Notes: a model not told the origin generated them from the sequence alone. Shown: positions 36,987-47,535, counted from the first letter of the stretch. The stretch is 64,000 bases of DNA from an uncultured Selenomonadaceae bacterium (GCA_902778455.1 CACYXR010000016.1:1-64000); one strand, 5' to 3'. Program-made: numbers and translations.

Positions 36987-37030
36987 CAAAAAACCGCGCC
37001 GCCATCGTCTTTCGATAAGCGGCGCGGTTT
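36987..37030 (-). terminator. Terminator of dnaJ (twin hairpin 2)
   Basis: AACCGCGCCGC and GCGGCGCGGTT pair around ATCG..CGAT; the minus strand then reads TTTTTTGCG. It matches the hairpin at 34013-34056 at about nine positions in ten, including the loop. Confidence 0.88.
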
Positions 37031-37042
37031 CGCGTCTCAATC

Positions 37043-38200
37043 TTATTTCTTGAACATCTTCTTGATCGTATTCATGAAGCTTTCCTGCTCCGGGTTTACG
37101 TTTTGCCCGCTGATCTCGCCGAACTCCTTCAAAAGCTCTTTCTGCCGCGCGGAGAGCTTTTGCGGCGTCAGCACCTTGACGCGCACGAGCTGGTCGCCGC
37201 GGCCGTTGCCGCGCAGGAACGGGATGCCGCGGCCTTTCAGCCGAAGCATCGTGCCGGACTGGATGCCCGCCGGGATTTTCATTTCCACCTTGCCGTCGAT
37301 AGTCGGCGCCTCGATGGTATCGCCGAGGGCCGCCTGCACGAAGGAGATCGGCACCTCGCAGAGCACGTCGGAACCTTCGCGCTCGAACAGTTTATGTCGC
37401 TTCACGAAAATATAGACGTAAAGGTCGCCGTTTCCGCCGCCGCGAAGTCCCGCCTCGCCGCCTCCGGCCACGCGGATGCGCGAGCCTTCGTCGACGCCCG
37501 CCGGAATCTTCACGCTGATTTTCTTGCGGACTTTCTTGCGTCCGGTGCCGCCGCAATCCGAGCACGGATTCTTGACGATCTTGCCCGTGCCGTGGCATCG
37601 TCCGCAGGGATGAGAATTCAATATCTGCCCGAAAGGCGTATTCTGCCGCCGCTGGACTTGGCCCGTGCCGTGGCAATCCGGGCAGGTTTCCGGCGACGTT
37701 CCCGCCGCCGCGCCGGTGCCGTGACAAGTCGTGCAATTTTCCGTGCGCGGAACGGTCAGCTCCGCCTCCTTGCCGAAGGCCGCTTCTTCAAAGGTCAGCT
37801 CCAGATCGTAGCGAAGGTCGCTGCCCCGCTCCGGTCCGGAACGGCGACGGCTCCCGCCGCCGCCGAAGAACGCGTCGAAAATATCGTCGAAACCGCCGCC
37901 TCCGCCGCCGAATCCGCCAAAGCCGCCGAATCCTCCGAAGCCGCCCGCTCCGCCGCCACCGCCGCCGTTCTCGAAGGCCGCGTGGCCGAACTGGTCATAC
38001 TGGGCTTTTTTCTGCGGGTCGGAAAGCACACTATAGGCTTCGTTGACTTCCTTGAATTTTTCCTCCGCCGTCTTCGGGTCGTCGCGGTTCAGGTCCGGAT
38101 GATATTTGCGCGCCAGCTTTTTGAAGGCTTTCTTGATCTCGTCCTCGGACGCGCCCTTTTGAACACCGAGCACTTCATAGTAGTCGCGTTTGTCGCTCAT
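37043..38200 (-). CDS. dnaJ: Chaperone protein DnaJ
   Basis: 385 residues. J-domain with HPD ([10 protein letters not shown]) near residue 35, a long Gly/Phe-rich linker (about 75-120), four CxxCxGxG zinc motifs ([32 protein letters not shown]) and the C-terminal substrate-binding domains. It stimulates DnaK ATPase. ATG 38200 gives the standard [13 protein letters not shown] start with GGGGAGA upstream. Last gene of the hrcA operon. Confidence 0.97.
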   Translation of the reverse strand: MSDKRDYYEVLGVQKGASEDEIKKAFKKLARKYHPDLNRDDPKTAEEKFKEVNEAYSVLSDPQKKAQYDQFGHAAFENGGGGGGAGGFGGFGGFGGFGGGGGGFDDIFDAFFGGGGSRRRSGPERGSDLRYDLELTFEEAAFGKEAELTVPRTENCTTCHGTGAAAGTSPETCPDCHGTGQVQRRQNTPFGQILNSHPCGRCHGTGKIVKNPCSDCGGTGRKKVRKKISVKIPAGVDEGSRIRVAGGGEAGLRGGGNGDLYVYIFVKRHKLFEREGSDVLCEVPISFVQAALGDTIEAPTIDGKVEMKIPAGIQSGTMLRLKGRGIPFLRGNGRGDQLVRVKVLTPQKLSARQKELLKEFGEISGQNVNPEQESFMNTIKKMFKK

Positions 38201-38267
38201 AAACAGGTCTCCCCTATGAAAAGAGCGGAGTGTGAAGCACACTCCACTCTTCAAACTTCACTCTTCC

Positions 38268-40130
38268 TTACTTGTCTTTAACTTCCGTGTATTCGGCGTC
38301 GACCACGTTGTCGTCGGCCTTCTTCGGCTCTTCCTGCGCCGCCTGCTGCTGTGCTCCGGCGTCCGCCGCGCCGCCTGCCGCGCCCGCGGCCTGCTGCGCC
38401 TGCTGATAGGCCGCCGCACTCATCTCGTAAAGCGGCTTCTGCAGTTCTTCCGTCGCCTTCTTGATGGTCTCGTTGTCGCCGCCCTTCAGCGCTTCCTTGA
38501 CCTTGTCGATGGCGGCCTTGACCTTGTCGACCTGCGCCGCGTCGGCCTTGTCGCCCATATCCTTGATCGCCTTTTCCGCCTGGTAGACGAGATTGTCGGC
38601 GTTGTTCTTGATCTCGATGGCTTCCTTCTGCTTCTTGTCCTCGGCAGCGTGCGCTTCGGCCTCCTTGACCATGCGGTCGATGTCGTCCTTGCTCATGCCG
38701 CTGTCGGACTGGATCGTAATCTTCTGCTCCTTGCCGGTGCCGAGGTCCTTCGCCGAAACGTGCACGATGCCGTTGGCGTCGATGTCGAACTTGACCTCGA
38801 TGCGGGGAACGCCGCGCGGCGCGGGCGGAATGTCCGAAAGCTCGAAACGGCCCAGCGTCTTGTTGCCCGCCGCCATTTCGCGCTCGCCCTGCAGAACGTG
38901 GATGTCCACCGAGGGCTGGTTGTCCGCCGCCGTCGAGAAGACCTGGCTCTTGGAGGTCGGAATCGTCGTATTGCGCTCGATGATCTTCGTGCAGACGCCG
39001 CCCAGCGTCTCAATGCCGAGAGACAGAGGCGTGACGTCGAGCAGCAGCACGTCCTTGACCTCGCCGACGAGGACGCCGCCCTGAATGGCCGCGCCCACCG
39101 AAACGCATTCGTCCGGGTTCACGCCGTGGCTCGGTTCCTTCGACAGATACTTCTTGATGGCTTCCTGCACCGCCGGGATACGGGACGAACCGCCGACGAG
39201 GATGACCTTGTTGATGTCGGACGGCGAAAGCTCCGCGTCGGCCATCGCCTTGCGCGTCGGTTCCATCGTTGCCTCGACGAGATCGTTGGTCAGCTCGTCG
39301 AACTTCGCGCGGGACAGCGTCAGGTCGAGATGCAGAGGGCCGTTGGGACCCGCCGTGATGAACGGCAGATTGATGTTCGTGGAAAGCATGCTGGAAAGCT
39401 CGATCTTCGCCTTCTCCGCGGCCTCGACGAGACGCTGCTTGCTCATCTTGTCCGCCGCGAGATCGATGCCGTTGTCCTTCTTGAACTCGGCAACCATCCA
39501 GTCGACGATGCGCTGGTCGAAGTCGTCGCCGCCGAGATGCGTGTTGCCGTTTGTCGCCTTGACCTCGAAGACGCCGTCGCCGAGCTCGAGGATCGAGACG
39601 TCGAAAGTGCCGCCGCCGAGGTCGAAGACGAGAATCGTCTCGTCGTTGTCCTTGTCAAGTCCATAGGCCAGCGCCGCCGCCGTCGGCTCGTTGATGATGC
39701 GGAGCACGTCGAGCCCCGCGATCTTGCCCGCGTCCTTCGTCGCCTGACGCTGGCTGTCGTTGAAGTACGCCGGAACCGTGATTACCGCCTGGCTGACCGT
39801 CTCGCCGAGATACGCTTCCGCGTCGGCTTTCAGCTTCTGCAGCACCATCGCGGAAATTTCCGGCGGCGTGTAGCTCTTGTCGTCGATTGTAACTTTGTAA
39901 TCCTTCTCGCCCATGTGACGCTTGATCGAAGCGATCGTGCGGTCCGGGTTCGAGACGGCCTGCCTTTTCGCCAGCTGGCCGATCAGACGCTGGCCGTCCT
40001 TCGTGAAGCCGACCACCGACGGCGTCAGTCGGCTGCCTTCGGGGTTCGTGATGACGGTGGGCTCGCCGCCCTCCATAACGGACACGACGGAGTTCGTCGT
40101 ACCTAAGTCAATACCAATTACCTTTGCCAT
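38268..40130 (-). CDS. dnaK: Chaperone protein DnaK (Hsp70)
   Basis: 620 residues with the ATPase domain (GIDLGTTNS, the phosphate-2 loop [11 protein letters not shown], and [11 protein letters not shown]), the linker [14 protein letters not shown] and a C-terminal lid ending in an Ala/Gln-rich tail with EYTEV. 85 nt after grpE and 67 nt before dnaJ. Confidence 0.98.
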   Translation of the reverse strand: MAKVIGIDLGTTNSVVSVMEGGEPTVITNPEGSRLTPSVVGFTKDGQRLIGQLAKRQAVSNPDRTIASIKRHMGEKDYKVTIDDKSYTPPEISAMVLQKLKADAEAYLGETVSQAVITVPAYFNDSQRQATKDAGKIAGLDVLRIINEPTAAALAYGLDKDNDETILVFDLGGGTFDVSILELGDGVFEVKATNGNTHLGGDDFDQRIVDWMVAEFKKDNGIDLAADKMSKQRLVEAAEKAKIELSSMLSTNINLPFITAGPNGPLHLDLTLSRAKFDELTNDLVEATMEPTRKAMADAELSPSDINKVILVGGSSRIPAVQEAIKKYLSKEPSHGVNPDECVSVGAAIQGGVLVGEVKDVLLLDVTPLSLGIETLGGVCTKIIERNTTIPTSKSQVFSTAADNQPSVDIHVLQGEREMAAGNKTLGRFELSDIPPAPRGVPRIEVKFDIDANGIVHVSAKDLGTGKEQKITIQSDSGMSKDDIDRMVKEAEAHAAEDKKQKEAIEIKNNADNLVYQAEKAIKDMGDKADAAQVDKVKAAIDKVKEALKGGDNETIKKATEELQKPLYEMSAAAYQQAQQAAGAAGGAADAGAQQQAAQEEPKKADDNVVDAEYTEVKDK

Positions 40131-40215
40131 GATGATTTCCTCCTATTCAATATACAGATTTATTGATTGCTGAATTTATATTGTGCGGCTTTCGCCGCGA
40201 ATTGCCTTTCAATGG

Positions 40216-40863
40216 CTAATTGCCCACGACCTGCACCATACTCGGACGGATGACGCGGCCTTTTGCCATATATCCCTTCTGAAGCTCGGCCACAATCTCG
40301 CCGTCCTCCTTTTCCGCGTCCTCGACGCGCATGACGGCCTGATGGAAGTTCGGGTCGAAGGGCTTTCCCTTTGTCTCGATATATTCGAGCCCTTCCTTTT
40401 TCAGCGCCTCCACGAGCTGCTTGTACATCATCTCGACGCCCGCGCGCAGGCTCTCGGCGTCGCTGTTTTCCGCCGCCAGCGCGCGCTCGAAATTGTCGAG
40501 GAACGGCAGCAGGTCCTTCAAAAGATTCTGCGTGACGAGGTTGCCCAGTTCTTCCTTCTCCTGCCGTGTGCGGCGGCGGAAATTCTCGAAATCCGCCTGC
40601 AGCCGCAAATATCGGTTTTCCTTTTCGGCAAGCTCCGCTTCGTATTTCTCGCGGATCGCGTCCGCGTCTTCCGGCGCCGTCTCCTCCGATTCTCCGGCCT
40701 GCGTTTCGCCGCTCTCCTGCGGCGGCGCTTCCTCCGGCGCGTCCTGGTTGAACGCGCGGCGCTCCGCCATTTCGTCGGCCAGCGCCTCTTCAATCTGTTC
40801 CTTCATTTCCTCCAAGCTTGCCTCATCCTTTTTCTTCATTTTATCTTTCTCAAACGCCGTCAT
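40216..40863 (-). CDS. grpE: Nucleotide-exchange factor GrpE
   Basis: 215 residues: an acidic, low-complexity N-terminal third, a long coiled coil ([27 protein letters not shown]) and the C-terminal beta domain (DPNFHQAVM...[16 protein letters not shown]). It releases ADP from DnaK. ATG 40863 follows GAGGAG, 5 nt after the upstream stop. Confidence 0.95.
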   Translation of the reverse strand: MTAFEKDKMKKKDEASLEEMKEQIEEALADEMAERRAFNQDAPEEAPPQESGETQAGESEETAPEDADAIREKYEAELAEKENRYLRLQADFENFRRRTRQEKEELGNLVTQNLLKDLLPFLDNFERALAAENSDAESLRAGVEMMYKQLVEALKKEGLEYIETKGKPFDPNFHQAVMRVEDAEKEDGEIVAELQKGYMAKGRVIRPSMVQVVGN

Positions 40864-40868
40864 ACGAA

Positions 40869-41888
40869 TCACTCCTCGTCGAACAGGGAATCATGGTACG
40901 CGAGCAGTTCCCTCACCAGCGGCTGAAGCGTCTCCAGGTCGCCCGCGTCGTTGACGTCGATCCGCAGCGACTTGTTGTCCTCGAAATCGACGTGAATCTG
41001 CAGCGCCGGGCGGAAAAAATCCTTCTCCTCTTTCGTCATCTTCCGCTCCTTATAGAGCACCGAGTGGTAATCAAAGGCGCGGAGATCGTGGGCGGACAGG
41101 ATCGCGTGGATCTGCTGCAGATAGTCCTCGGGGAACAGCGTGAAATCGTCCTCCCGCCCCCATTTCTTTGCCGCTGCGTCGTAGTTCATCCTGCCCAGGA
41201 GGAGCTGTTCTCCATTGATGGCCTTCTCTTCCTGCACGTGGACCGGACTGAAGTGAACCTTCCTGCCGTCTACGGAAAGGGTGAAGGAACATCTCTTGAC
41301 CGGCCCGTAGACGAGCTTCGGCGGCAGCAGGGATTCGTCGCCCTTTTCGGCGAACCAATTCGCGAAAGCGAGATAGGTTTCCCGCGTCCACTCCGCGTCG
41401 GGATTGTTGTTCTCGGTGAATTCTATTTTTTCCCCCGAAGCGTAGTTTGCGTTGAAATGGCACTTCTGGAACTCCGGCGGCAACCCCGCCGTCACGCGGT
41501 AGACGCCGTTATTTGCCGCCAAATGGCGTTCGTCGATAATGGCCTGCAGCTTCGTCAGCAGCGTTTCATCCGCGGGAAGGCTGACACGAGCGTCGTCTCT
41601 GGAATCCGTCCAGACGGCAGCCGTCAATACGCCCTGTTCATTCTTACGCACCTCGACGGTGTAGAAACGGTCTCCTTTTCCGGGCGACCATTCGCCCCGC
41701 AGATAGAAATGCGCGTAAAAACCTGTAAGGTCTTTGGAGACGATTGTCTTCGGCGCGCTGCGGTCCGTCTTGTCCGTCACGCCGCCGCATTCGGGTCTGT
41801 CGATTGCCGACGCGCACCCGCCGAGTCCGAGGAACGTCAAAAGACTGAACAGCGCCGCCATGATCATCTTGCCTCTCTTACGGTTCAT
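40869..41888 (-). CDS. Unknown lipoprotein embedded in the heat-shock operon
   Basis: 339 residues with a type II signal peptide ([10 protein letters not shown] lipobox near residue 25). The mature part seems to hold two similar beta-rich halves ([13 protein letters not shown].. and [12 protein letters not shown]..), each with a DE-rich loop. I do not recognise the family. It lies between hrcA (21 nt upstream) and grpE (5 nt downstream), with its own GGAGGG ribosome-binding site, so it should be transcribed under HrcA/CIRCE control. An exported protein induced with DnaK may monitor or protect the envelope; that is inference. Confidence 0.75.
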   Translation of the reverse strand: MNRKRGKMIMAALFSLLTFLGLGGCASAIDRPECGGVTDKTDRSAPKTIVSKDLTGFYAHFYLRGEWSPGKGDRFYTVEVRKNEQGVLTAAVWTDSRDDARVSLPADETLLTKLQAIIDERHLAANNGVYRVTAGLPPEFQKCHFNANYASGEKIEFTENNNPDAEWTRETYLAFANWFAEKGDESLLPPKLVYGPVKRCSFTLSVDGRKVHFSPVHVQEEKAINGEQLLLGRMNYDAAAKKWGREDDFTLFPEDYLQQIHAILSAHDLRAFDYHSVLYKERKMTKEEKDFFRPALQIHVDFEDNKSLRIDVNDAGDLETLQPLVRELLAYHDSLFDEE

Positions 41889-41909
41889 TTTCGCGTCCCT
41901 CCGTCTAAC

Positions 41910-42941
41910 CTAACCTTGCCAGCCCAATCTCCGTACCACGTCGGACAAATGCTCGTTCATATAGCCCAAGAGCGACATCGCCTTGCCGTACTCCATGCGC
42001 GTCGGGCCCAGCACCGCGATCGTTCCGAGAAGCTCGCCGTCCAGATGGTAAGTTGCCGTAACGATGCTGCAATCCTGGATACCCTTGTAGTCGTTTTCCT
42101 GCCCGATGGTCACGCGAAGCCCGTCGCCGAGATGCGCGGAGAGGATTTCTTTCAGAAGCTGTTCTTCCTCCAGCATCAAAAGGATTTCCTTGACCCGCTC
42201 CACATCGCGGAACTCCGGCTGGGAAAGCATTTCCCGCGTGCCGCCGAGGTAAAGCCTTTCGCGCCCGTCCGTATCGTCCAGCGCACGGTTGATTACATCC
42301 AGCGCCGCCTCGTAAAGATCCTCGTCGGAAATCTCCGAGCGGATCTTTCGGTACGCGGCCTTCGGGATCGCGTCGAGGGTGCAGCCGGTTAGGCAATCGT
42401 TGACGACGCGGGCCATGCGCTGAAAATCCTCGAAGCTCGCGCCCGACGGCATCGCGACAATGCGGTTTTCGATGAAGCCTGCGTCGGTCATCAGCACCGC
42501 CACCGAGCGTCTGTCGTCCAGCGGCAGGAACTGCAGGCAGCGGAACGCCGACTTCTTCATCTGCGGCGCCAGCACCAGCGCGACGTTTTTCGTCACATGG
42601 GAAATCAGCCGCGCCGTTTCCTGGAAGACCTCCTCGATACGCTTGACCCGAGCCCGATACCAGAGATCGATCTGCGCCTTTTCCTCGTCGGTCAGCCGCA
42701 TAGGCTGCATCAGCCCGTCTACATAGAAGCGGTAGCCCTTCGACGAGGGAATGCGCCCGGAGGACGTATGGATATGCTCCAGATAGCCGAGCATTTCAAG
42801 GTCGGCCATCTCGTTGCGGATCGTCGCGGGACTGACGCCGAGATCATGCCGCCGCGCGATAGTGCGCGACCCGACCGGCTCCGCCGACTCGATATAGTCC
42901 TGCACTACCGCCTGCAGGACACGCTGTTTCCTTTCATCCAT
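41910..42941 (-). CDS. hrcA: Heat-inducible repressor HrcA
   Basis: 343 residues. An N-terminal winged helix (MDERKQRVLQAVVQDYIES and GSRTIARRHDLGVSPATIRNEMADLE) is followed by the GAF-like and dimerisation domains typical of HrcA. It binds CIRCE and represses its own operon; GroEL keeps it active. I chose ATG 42941, after AGGAGG; a longer frame to 42965 would start inside the CIRCE element. Confidence 0.96.
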   Translation of the reverse strand: MDERKQRVLQAVVQDYIESAEPVGSRTIARRHDLGVSPATIRNEMADLEMLGYLEHIHTSSGRIPSSKGYRFYVDGLMQPMRLTDEEKAQIDLWYRARVKRIEEVFQETARLISHVTKNVALVLAPQMKKSAFRCLQFLPLDDRRSVAVLMTDAGFIENRIVAMPSGASFEDFQRMARVVNDCLTGCTLDAIPKAAYRKIRSEISDEDLYEAALDVINRALDDTDGRERLYLGGTREMLSQPEFRDVERVKEILLMLEEEQLLKEILSAHLGDGLRVTIGQENDYKGIQDCSIVTATYHLDGELLGTIAVLGPTRMEYGKAMSLLGYMNEHLSDVVRRLGWQG

Positions 42942-42958
42942 GTTGCTTGCCCCTCCTG

Positions 42959-42985
42959 TTAGCACTCAGGGGCGTCGAGTGCTAA
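42959..42985. promoter_or_regulatory. CIRCE operator
   Basis: TTAGCACTC, a 9-nt spacer and GAGTGCTAA make a perfect CIRCE inverted repeat. It lies between the promoter and the hrcA start, as in other Firmicutes. Confidence 0.98.
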
Positions 42986-42997
42986 CCTTCTGATAAG

Positions 42998-43026
42998 ACT
43001 ATAACGCAAATTTGACTTTTTGTCTA
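42998..43026 (-). promoter_or_regulatory. Promoter of the hrcA-dnaJ operon
   Basis: On the minus strand TAGACA (43021-43026) and TATAGT (42998-43003) are 17 nt apart, immediately upstream of CIRCE. Confidence 0.8.
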
Positions 43027-43057
43027 TATGTTTTTGAAAAGTTTTTTGGGAAAATAG

Positions 43058-43102
43058 TAAAAAACGGCGCGCCGCCCTGAATTTTCAAGGCAACGCGCCG
43101 TT
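43058..43102 (-). terminator. Terminator of the chemoreceptor gene
   Basis: AACGGCGCG and CGCGCCGTT form a 9-bp stem around a long loop; on the minus strand it is followed by TTTTTTACTATTTT. Confidence 0.8.
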
Positions 43103-43132
43103 GTATCCTTATTGACCCGATTTTTCCTTCTA

Positions 43133-44851
43133 TTAATATTTGAACCGTTTCAGAGAGGTCTGGAGCTCGTCGGCGAGGCTGGACAGGGAGTCGCTGGCGC
43201 GGGCAATCTCGCTGGCGGACGCGGACTGCTGCTGCGTAGCCGCGCTGACCGTCTGCATCTCATCGGAAACACGCTGGCCCTGCTTCGCGATATTGTCGAT
43301 TTCCTTGGAAATGTTGTTCGCGTCCCTCGCGGCCTGGTTGACCTCCCCCGCCATGGCCTGCGCCTCTTGACGCACTTCGTTGACGAGCCTTTCAATCTGC
43401 TCGAAGGTTTCGCGGAGCGCACTGACGGAACGCGCGCCCTCGGCAACCGCCGTAGAGCCGACCTGCATCGAGCTGACCGCCGAATGGGTGTCGTCCTGGA
43501 TGCTCCGGATCAAATCGGCAATCTTCTGCGCCGCTTCGCCGGACTGCTCGGCGAGCTTGCGGACTTCCTCAGCGACCACCGCGAATCCGCGGCCATGCTC
43601 GCCGGCGCGCGCCGCCTCGATGGCAGCGTTCAGCGCGAGCAGGTTCGTCTGGCTGGCGATACCGGAAATCGTCTCGACAATCTGCCCGATTTCCTGCGAA
43701 CGTTCGCCGAGCTTGTCCACCATTGAGGAGGATTCCTGCACGGTGCGCTCGACGCTCTCGATCTGGGCCACCGATTTCTGAATGGCCTGACCGCCTTCCG
43801 CCGCATATTCCGCCGCGGAATCGGAGCGCTCGGCCACTGTCCCTGCCTTTACGCGAATCGCGTCTACAGACTGCGCCACCTGCCCGACGGCCGCAATGCT
43901 CGTCGAGACGCCGCCCTGCTGCTCGACCACGGCGGCAGCCGCCTCGGTGACAGACTGTGCGACCTGGTTCGACGCCTCGGCGGACTGACCCGCGCTGGCG
44001 GTCAGCTCCTCGGAAGCCGCGGCAATCTGCTCGGTGGAATCATGGGTCTGCACCATCAGATTATTCAGCCCGTCGCGCATCGCTGAAACGACGCCGGCCA
44101 TCGTGCCGAACTCGTCGCCGCGATCAATATTCATCGGCGTCTTGCGGAAATCGCCGTTCTTCAGATGCTCGCAAACGTCCATCATAATTTCCAACGGGCT
44201 GGTGATGGCCCTCGAGATGCCCATGCCCACGAGGAACAGGATCACAAGGCACGCGACGCTCATCATCATCATCATCGTGGCGGCGGCAGCGGCGCTCGAC
44301 TCCGTTTCCTCATCGATGGCTTTCGCAGTCTCCTGCGCTTCCTTCTGCAAAGCCTCCAAAGGCTTACGGAGGTCCATGGTAATCTGCCCGCCCTTGGAAC
44401 TGTAAAGCTTCTGCGCGTCCGCCAGCTTGCCGTCGGCGCAAAGCTTCATGATGTCAGACATGGTATCGTAGAAACTCTTCCAAGCCTTGCGAACCCCCGC
44501 GCTCTTCTCCGCGGCGCCCGGCTGACCCTCGGAAGCCTTTTCGTAAAGACCCCAATGCTTCTCAAAATTCTTCTGGATTTCGTTGGCGTCGTTCCGCAGG
44601 TCGTCATGGCGCTCCTTCGTCGTCGCCACCATCGCGAGGATCGCCCGGGACTGCATATCGCGCATCAGATATTTCGTCTCGCCGATTTCCTGCACCTGCT
44701 GCAGGCTCTGGTTGTAAATGACCGCCATGCCGTCCTTCGACTGGTTGATGGTCGAGAACCCCTTGTAGCCAATGGCCGCCATACCGACAGCCGCGATCAC
44801 GACGAGAATCATGATCTTCGCCGAAACCTTGATATTGTTCAACAATCCCAT
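43133..44851 (-). CDS. Methyl-accepting chemotaxis protein
   Basis: 572 residues: an N-terminal helix (about 12-32), a four-helix-bundle (4HB_MCP) sensor domain to about 185, a second helix (about 190-212), a HAMP domain and the cytoplasmic signalling bundle. The hairpin tip is canonical ([20 protein letters not shown], then [15 protein letters not shown]). It reports to CheA/CheW. No che genes are adjacent, so this is a stand-alone receptor in a motile cell. The ligand is unknown. Confidence 0.94.
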   Translation of the reverse strand: MGLLNNIKVSAKIMILVVIAAVGMAAIGYKGFSTINQSKDGMAVIYNQSLQQVQEIGETKYLMRDMQSRAILAMVATTKERHDDLRNDANEIQKNFEKHWGLYEKASEGQPGAAEKSAGVRKAWKSFYDTMSDIMKLCADGKLADAQKLYSSKGGQITMDLRKPLEALQKEAQETAKAIDEETESSAAAAATMMMMMSVACLVILFLVGMGISRAITSPLEIMMDVCEHLKNGDFRKTPMNIDRGDEFGTMAGVVSAMRDGLNNLMVQTHDSTEQIAAASEELTASAGQSAEASNQVAQSVTEAAAAVVEQQGGVSTSIAAVGQVAQSVDAIRVKAGTVAERSDSAAEYAAEGGQAIQKSVAQIESVERTVQESSSMVDKLGERSQEIGQIVETISGIASQTNLLALNAAIEAARAGEHGRGFAVVAEEVRKLAEQSGEAAQKIADLIRSIQDDTHSAVSSMQVGSTAVAEGARSVSALRETFEQIERLVNEVRQEAQAMAGEVNQAARDANNISKEIDNIAKQGQRVSDEMQTVSAATQQQSASASEIARASDSLSSLADELQTSLKRFKY

Positions 44852-44924
44852 AATTCAGCCCCCTGTCTTTCATAACAATTTTGTTCCGCAAGTGAAAAAT
44901 ACTTCATTATTTAATTCTATGACT

Positions 44925-44964
44925 AAAAAAAAATCCCTGCTTGTTCACAAAAAATACAAGCAGG
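44925..44964 (-). terminator. Strong terminator after mscL
   Basis: CCTGCTTGT and ACAAGCAGG pair around an 11-nt loop; the minus strand then has nine or more Ts. Confidence 0.88.
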
Positions 44965-44979
44965 AATTTTACATTTTTC

Positions 44980-45408
44980 TCAATTCAATTCAGAAGTGCA
45001 ATGCGGGCAACGGGTCGCCTCCGCGTCGATCTCCGATTTGCAGTACGGGCACTTGCGCGGCTCGGGCGCCGGCTCTTCCTTCGGCATCATCTTGTTGATC
45101 TGCTGAACCATCAGGAACACAGCGAACGCCAAAATCAGGAAATCAATACAGGCGTTGATGAACTGCCCGTAAGCGATAACGGGGACGTTCGCGGTCTTCG
45201 CTTCCGCCAGTGTCTTAACGGGAACCTTGCCGAGATTGATGAACAGGTTGGAAAAGTCCACGTTACCCATCAAAAGACCCAGCGGCGGCATCAGAACATC
45301 GCTGACGAAGGACGAAACGATTTTCCCGAAGGCGCCGCCGATAATGACGCCCACCGCGAGGTCCATGACGTTGCCCCGCATGACAAACTTCTTAAATTCT
45401 TCCATCAT
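44980..45408 (-). CDS. mscL: Large-conductance mechanosensitive channel with C-terminal zinc ribbon
   Basis: 142 residues. The MscL core is clear: [27 protein letters not shown] as helix 1 and [18 protein letters not shown] as helix 2. It opens under membrane tension to release solutes. In place of the usual charged C-terminal helix there is CPYC..C..C ([10 protein letters not shown] and [10 protein letters not shown]), a zinc-ribbon-like knuckle. ATG 45408 overlaps the stop of the upstream gene; the next codon is also ATG. Confidence 0.93.
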   Translation of the reverse strand: MMEEFKKFVMRGNVMDLAVGVIIGGAFGKIVSSFVSDVLMPPLGLLMGNVDFSNLFINLGKVPVKTLAEAKTANVPVIAYGQFINACIDFLILAFAVFLMVQQINKMMPKEEPAPEPRKCPYCKSEIDAEATRCPHCTSELN

Positions 45409-46115
45409 TTCTTATTCTCCCTTTCTGTTTTCAAATATGCCTCATTCGTCAAAGAATCGTTCGACGAAAGCGGGTATATCGCGTCGGTGGCATGCGCTTC
45501 CCGCAGCGCCTCGTCCAACGCGTCCATAGCCAATTCCTCCGCCTCATAGGAGGGGTGATACGTCGTGCGCTCGAACCGTGAAGCGGGCACCCGGATCAAT
45601 CGGTCGTGCTTTCGGTCATAACCGTAAACGGTCAACGACGCCGCGGATTCGATGTACGTTTCCCCGTCCCATCGCCAGCCGCCGTAAAAAATTCGCTGGT
45701 AGCACTGCTCCATGACCATGAACAGCACAAGGTCGGCGTCAAGCGCCTGCGCCGCGTCCCGTGCGGCAATCTCCGGCTTCGCCTTTTTCCCATGCACGGA
45801 AAGCGCTTCGTCCAGCGCCTTGGCCGCATCATCCTCGTTGATGAATTCCACCCAATGCATGGTTTCGTTCAGCGGAATATGGAATTCCCTGTCCATGCGG
45901 TCCATTAGACGCGCCGCGCCTTCCCTGGACAGCCAGCCGCCGGTCCGATCGATCAGCGGAATGATCGCGATGCGCTTCGTCTGACGCTGCGGCTGCTCTG
46001 CGCGTATTTCAACCGCCGGCGTCGCCGCAGGCGTTTCGGACGGCGAAGCGAAAACCGTTCCGCCGGACGCCAGAACGCAGGCGCAAATCGCAGCCGCGCA
46101 TACGCTCCGTTTCAT
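45405..46115 (-). CDS. Secreted hypothetical protein
   Basis: 236 residues with a signal peptide ([19 protein letters not shown].. cut near VFASP). The mature part starts with a Pro/Ala/Gln-rich linker, then [43 protein letters not shown] and [16 protein letters not shown], an alpha/beta pattern like periplasmic proteins with a TolB- or LpoB-like fold. This is a loose resemblance only. ATG 46115 lies 1 nt after the cdd stop; an in-frame ATG at 46130 would overlap cdd. Confidence 0.7.
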   Translation of the reverse strand: MKRSVCAAAICACVLASGGTVFASPSETPAATPAVEIRAEQPQRQTKRIAIIPLIDRTGGWLSREGAARLMDRMDREFHIPLNETMHWVEFINEDDAAKALDEALSVHGKKAKPEIAARDAAQALDADLVLFMVMEQCYQRIFYGGWRWDGETYIESAASLTVYGYDRKHDRLIRVPASRFERTTYHPSYEAEELAMDALDEALREAHATDAIYPLSSNDSLTNEAYLKTERENKK

Positions 46116-46116
46116 T

Positions 46117-46527
46117 CTATTCTTTCCCATTTATCCTCGCCTTGCCCGTCGCGCAGGGGGCAAGGTCCATCAAATCTGCCAGTTCCACGTCGCCCTTCAG
46201 GTTTGCCATGATGACGTCGCGGATCTTGAACTCCGCCATGACCTGGCAGCACGCGCCGCAGGGAACGCAGGGTTCTTCGGTGTCCGAAACCACCGCGATG
46301 GCGTCAAATTCCCGCTTGCTGTCAGCGATGGCCTTGAAAATCGCCACGCGCTCCGCACAGCAGGAAAGACCATAGGCCGCGTTTTCCACCGAGCAGCCGC
46401 CGTACAGCGTGCCGTCGCTGGTCAGCACGCAGGCGCCGACAGGGCGTTTGGAGTACGGCGCGTGCGCTTTTTGCATCGCTTCCCGTGCCGTTCGAACCAT
46501 AGTATCGATAATGTCTTCATTGATCAT
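46117..46527 (-). CDS. cdd: Cytidine deaminase
   Basis: 136 residues, the short tetrameric type. The zinc site is CAERVA with catalytic Glu plus PCGACCQ. It deaminates cytidine and deoxycytidine for pyrimidine salvage. It starts a three-gene run (cdd, secreted protein, mscL) whose genes touch or overlap. Confidence 0.95.
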   Translation of the reverse strand: MINEDIIDTMVRTAREAMQKAHAPYSKRPVGACVLTSDGTLYGGCSVENAAYGLSCCAERVAIFKAIADSKREFDAIAVVSDTEEPCVPCGACCQVMAEFKIRDVIMANLKGDVELADLMDLAPCATGKARINGKE

Positions 46528-46582
46528 CGTGTTCTGCTCCTCTCCTGATTGATGGTTATGTCATTTTTTCATAATAGCGGTT

Positions 46583-47263
46583 TTACAACGAATCCGCCCG
46601 AAGGACGCCGTCTATACCGCGGACAGTCTCCATGACCGAAGTACGATCGATTTTTCCTTCTTTCGAGCTGACTTCCAGCTCGATTTCCAGCAGCGGTCCG
46701 CTTTCCCCGCGGGGCATTCCTTCCCGCATGCGGATGCGGATACCGTGCATCGAATAGTCCTGCGCCTCCAGCGCGTCCGTGACGGCACGAATCACGCCGG
46801 GACGATTCTCCGCGACAATCGCGACAGCGAAATTGTCCTCGCGCACCATCCAGGAATCATAACGGCCGAACACGCGGAGCACCAGGAAAACAAACCCCGT
46901 GGTCATCAGCGCCCCCGTGTAATAATCCAGCCCCACCGCCAGCCCGACGCCCGCGACGACCCAAAGGCACGCCGCCGTCGTCAGCCCTGTTACGGACACA
47001 CCTTCCTTCATGATCGCGCCCGCGCCGAGAAAACCGATGCCGCTGACCACCTGGGCGGCAATCCGCGCGGCATCGGAACCCGTGTCGTTCCGAAAATCCA
47101 CGGAAATCATCATCACAAGGCAGGACCCGAGGCAGACGAGGATATTCGTCCGAAGCCCGGCCGACTTGTGCCGAGCCTCACGCTCGTAACCGATCAGGCC
47201 GCCCAGCACGCAGGCGAGAAACAGCTTGCCAAATATCATTCCCAATTCCGTCGTATCCAACAA
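46583..47263 (-). CDS. MgtC/SapB-family membrane protein
   Basis: 226 residues from TTG 47263. Four or five helices carry the MgtC signature (LGGLIGYEREARHKSAGLRTN and VSGIGFLGAGAI), and the C-terminal 80 residues form an ACT-like domain. The family affects Mg2+ homeostasis and F-ATPase activity. TTG 47263 follows AAGGGGG by 7 nt; an ATG at 47239 is the alternative. The upstream region carries DnaA-type boxes. Confidence 0.85.
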   Translation of the reverse strand: MLDTTELGMIFGKLFLACVLGGLIGYEREARHKSAGLRTNILVCLGSCLVMMISVDFRNDTGSDAARIAAQVVSGIGFLGAGAIMKEGVSVTGLTTAACLWVVAGVGLAVGLDYYTGALMTTGFVFLVLRVFGRYDSWMVREDNFAVAIVAENRPGVIRAVTDALEAQDYSMHGIRIRMREGMPRGESGPLLEIELEVSSKEGKIDRTSVMETVRGIDGVLRADSL

Positions 47264-47335
47264 GCAAGCGCCCCCTTGCGCAGGCAATTCCGCACGTTTC
47301 CTTAATGATACGTTTTTTTTTTATGAAATGCAATG

Positions 47336-47467
47336 TTTTGAACGGATTTTTTGCCGATTTATCCACAATCTTTTCACAGCTGGCCGAAAATAGGGCGCCC
47401 ATTTTTTTCGATTTCTGTGGATAATGTGGATAAATCGGTGCATAACCCCCATATTTTCCGTTCAAAA
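47336..47467. promoter_or_regulatory. Palindromic cluster of DnaA-box sequences
   Basis: TTATCCACA at 47359-47367, and its complement TGTGGATAA twice in tandem at 47416-47424 and 47425-47433. CCGATTTATCCACA (47354-47367) and TGTGGATAAATCGG (47425-47438) are perfect 14-bp inverted arms, and TTTTGAACGG (47336-47345) with CCGTTCAAAA (47458-47467) are outer arms. A near match, TGTGGATAT, is at 47509. The segment is AT-rich and lies in the gap upstream of mgtC. Confidence 0.75.
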
Positions 47468-47535
47468 TTTGTCAACCGCTAGATTTTGTTTTTTATCGTC
47501 CCCGAAATTGTGGATATTTTTTCATCGCCGGTACA

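Noticed and set aside
47336..47467. Chromosome origin (oriC)
   Set aside because: Three DnaA boxes and AT-richness are suggestive, but dnaA, dnaN, rpmH or other origin-linked genes are absent, so it is reported only as a DnaA-box cluster.
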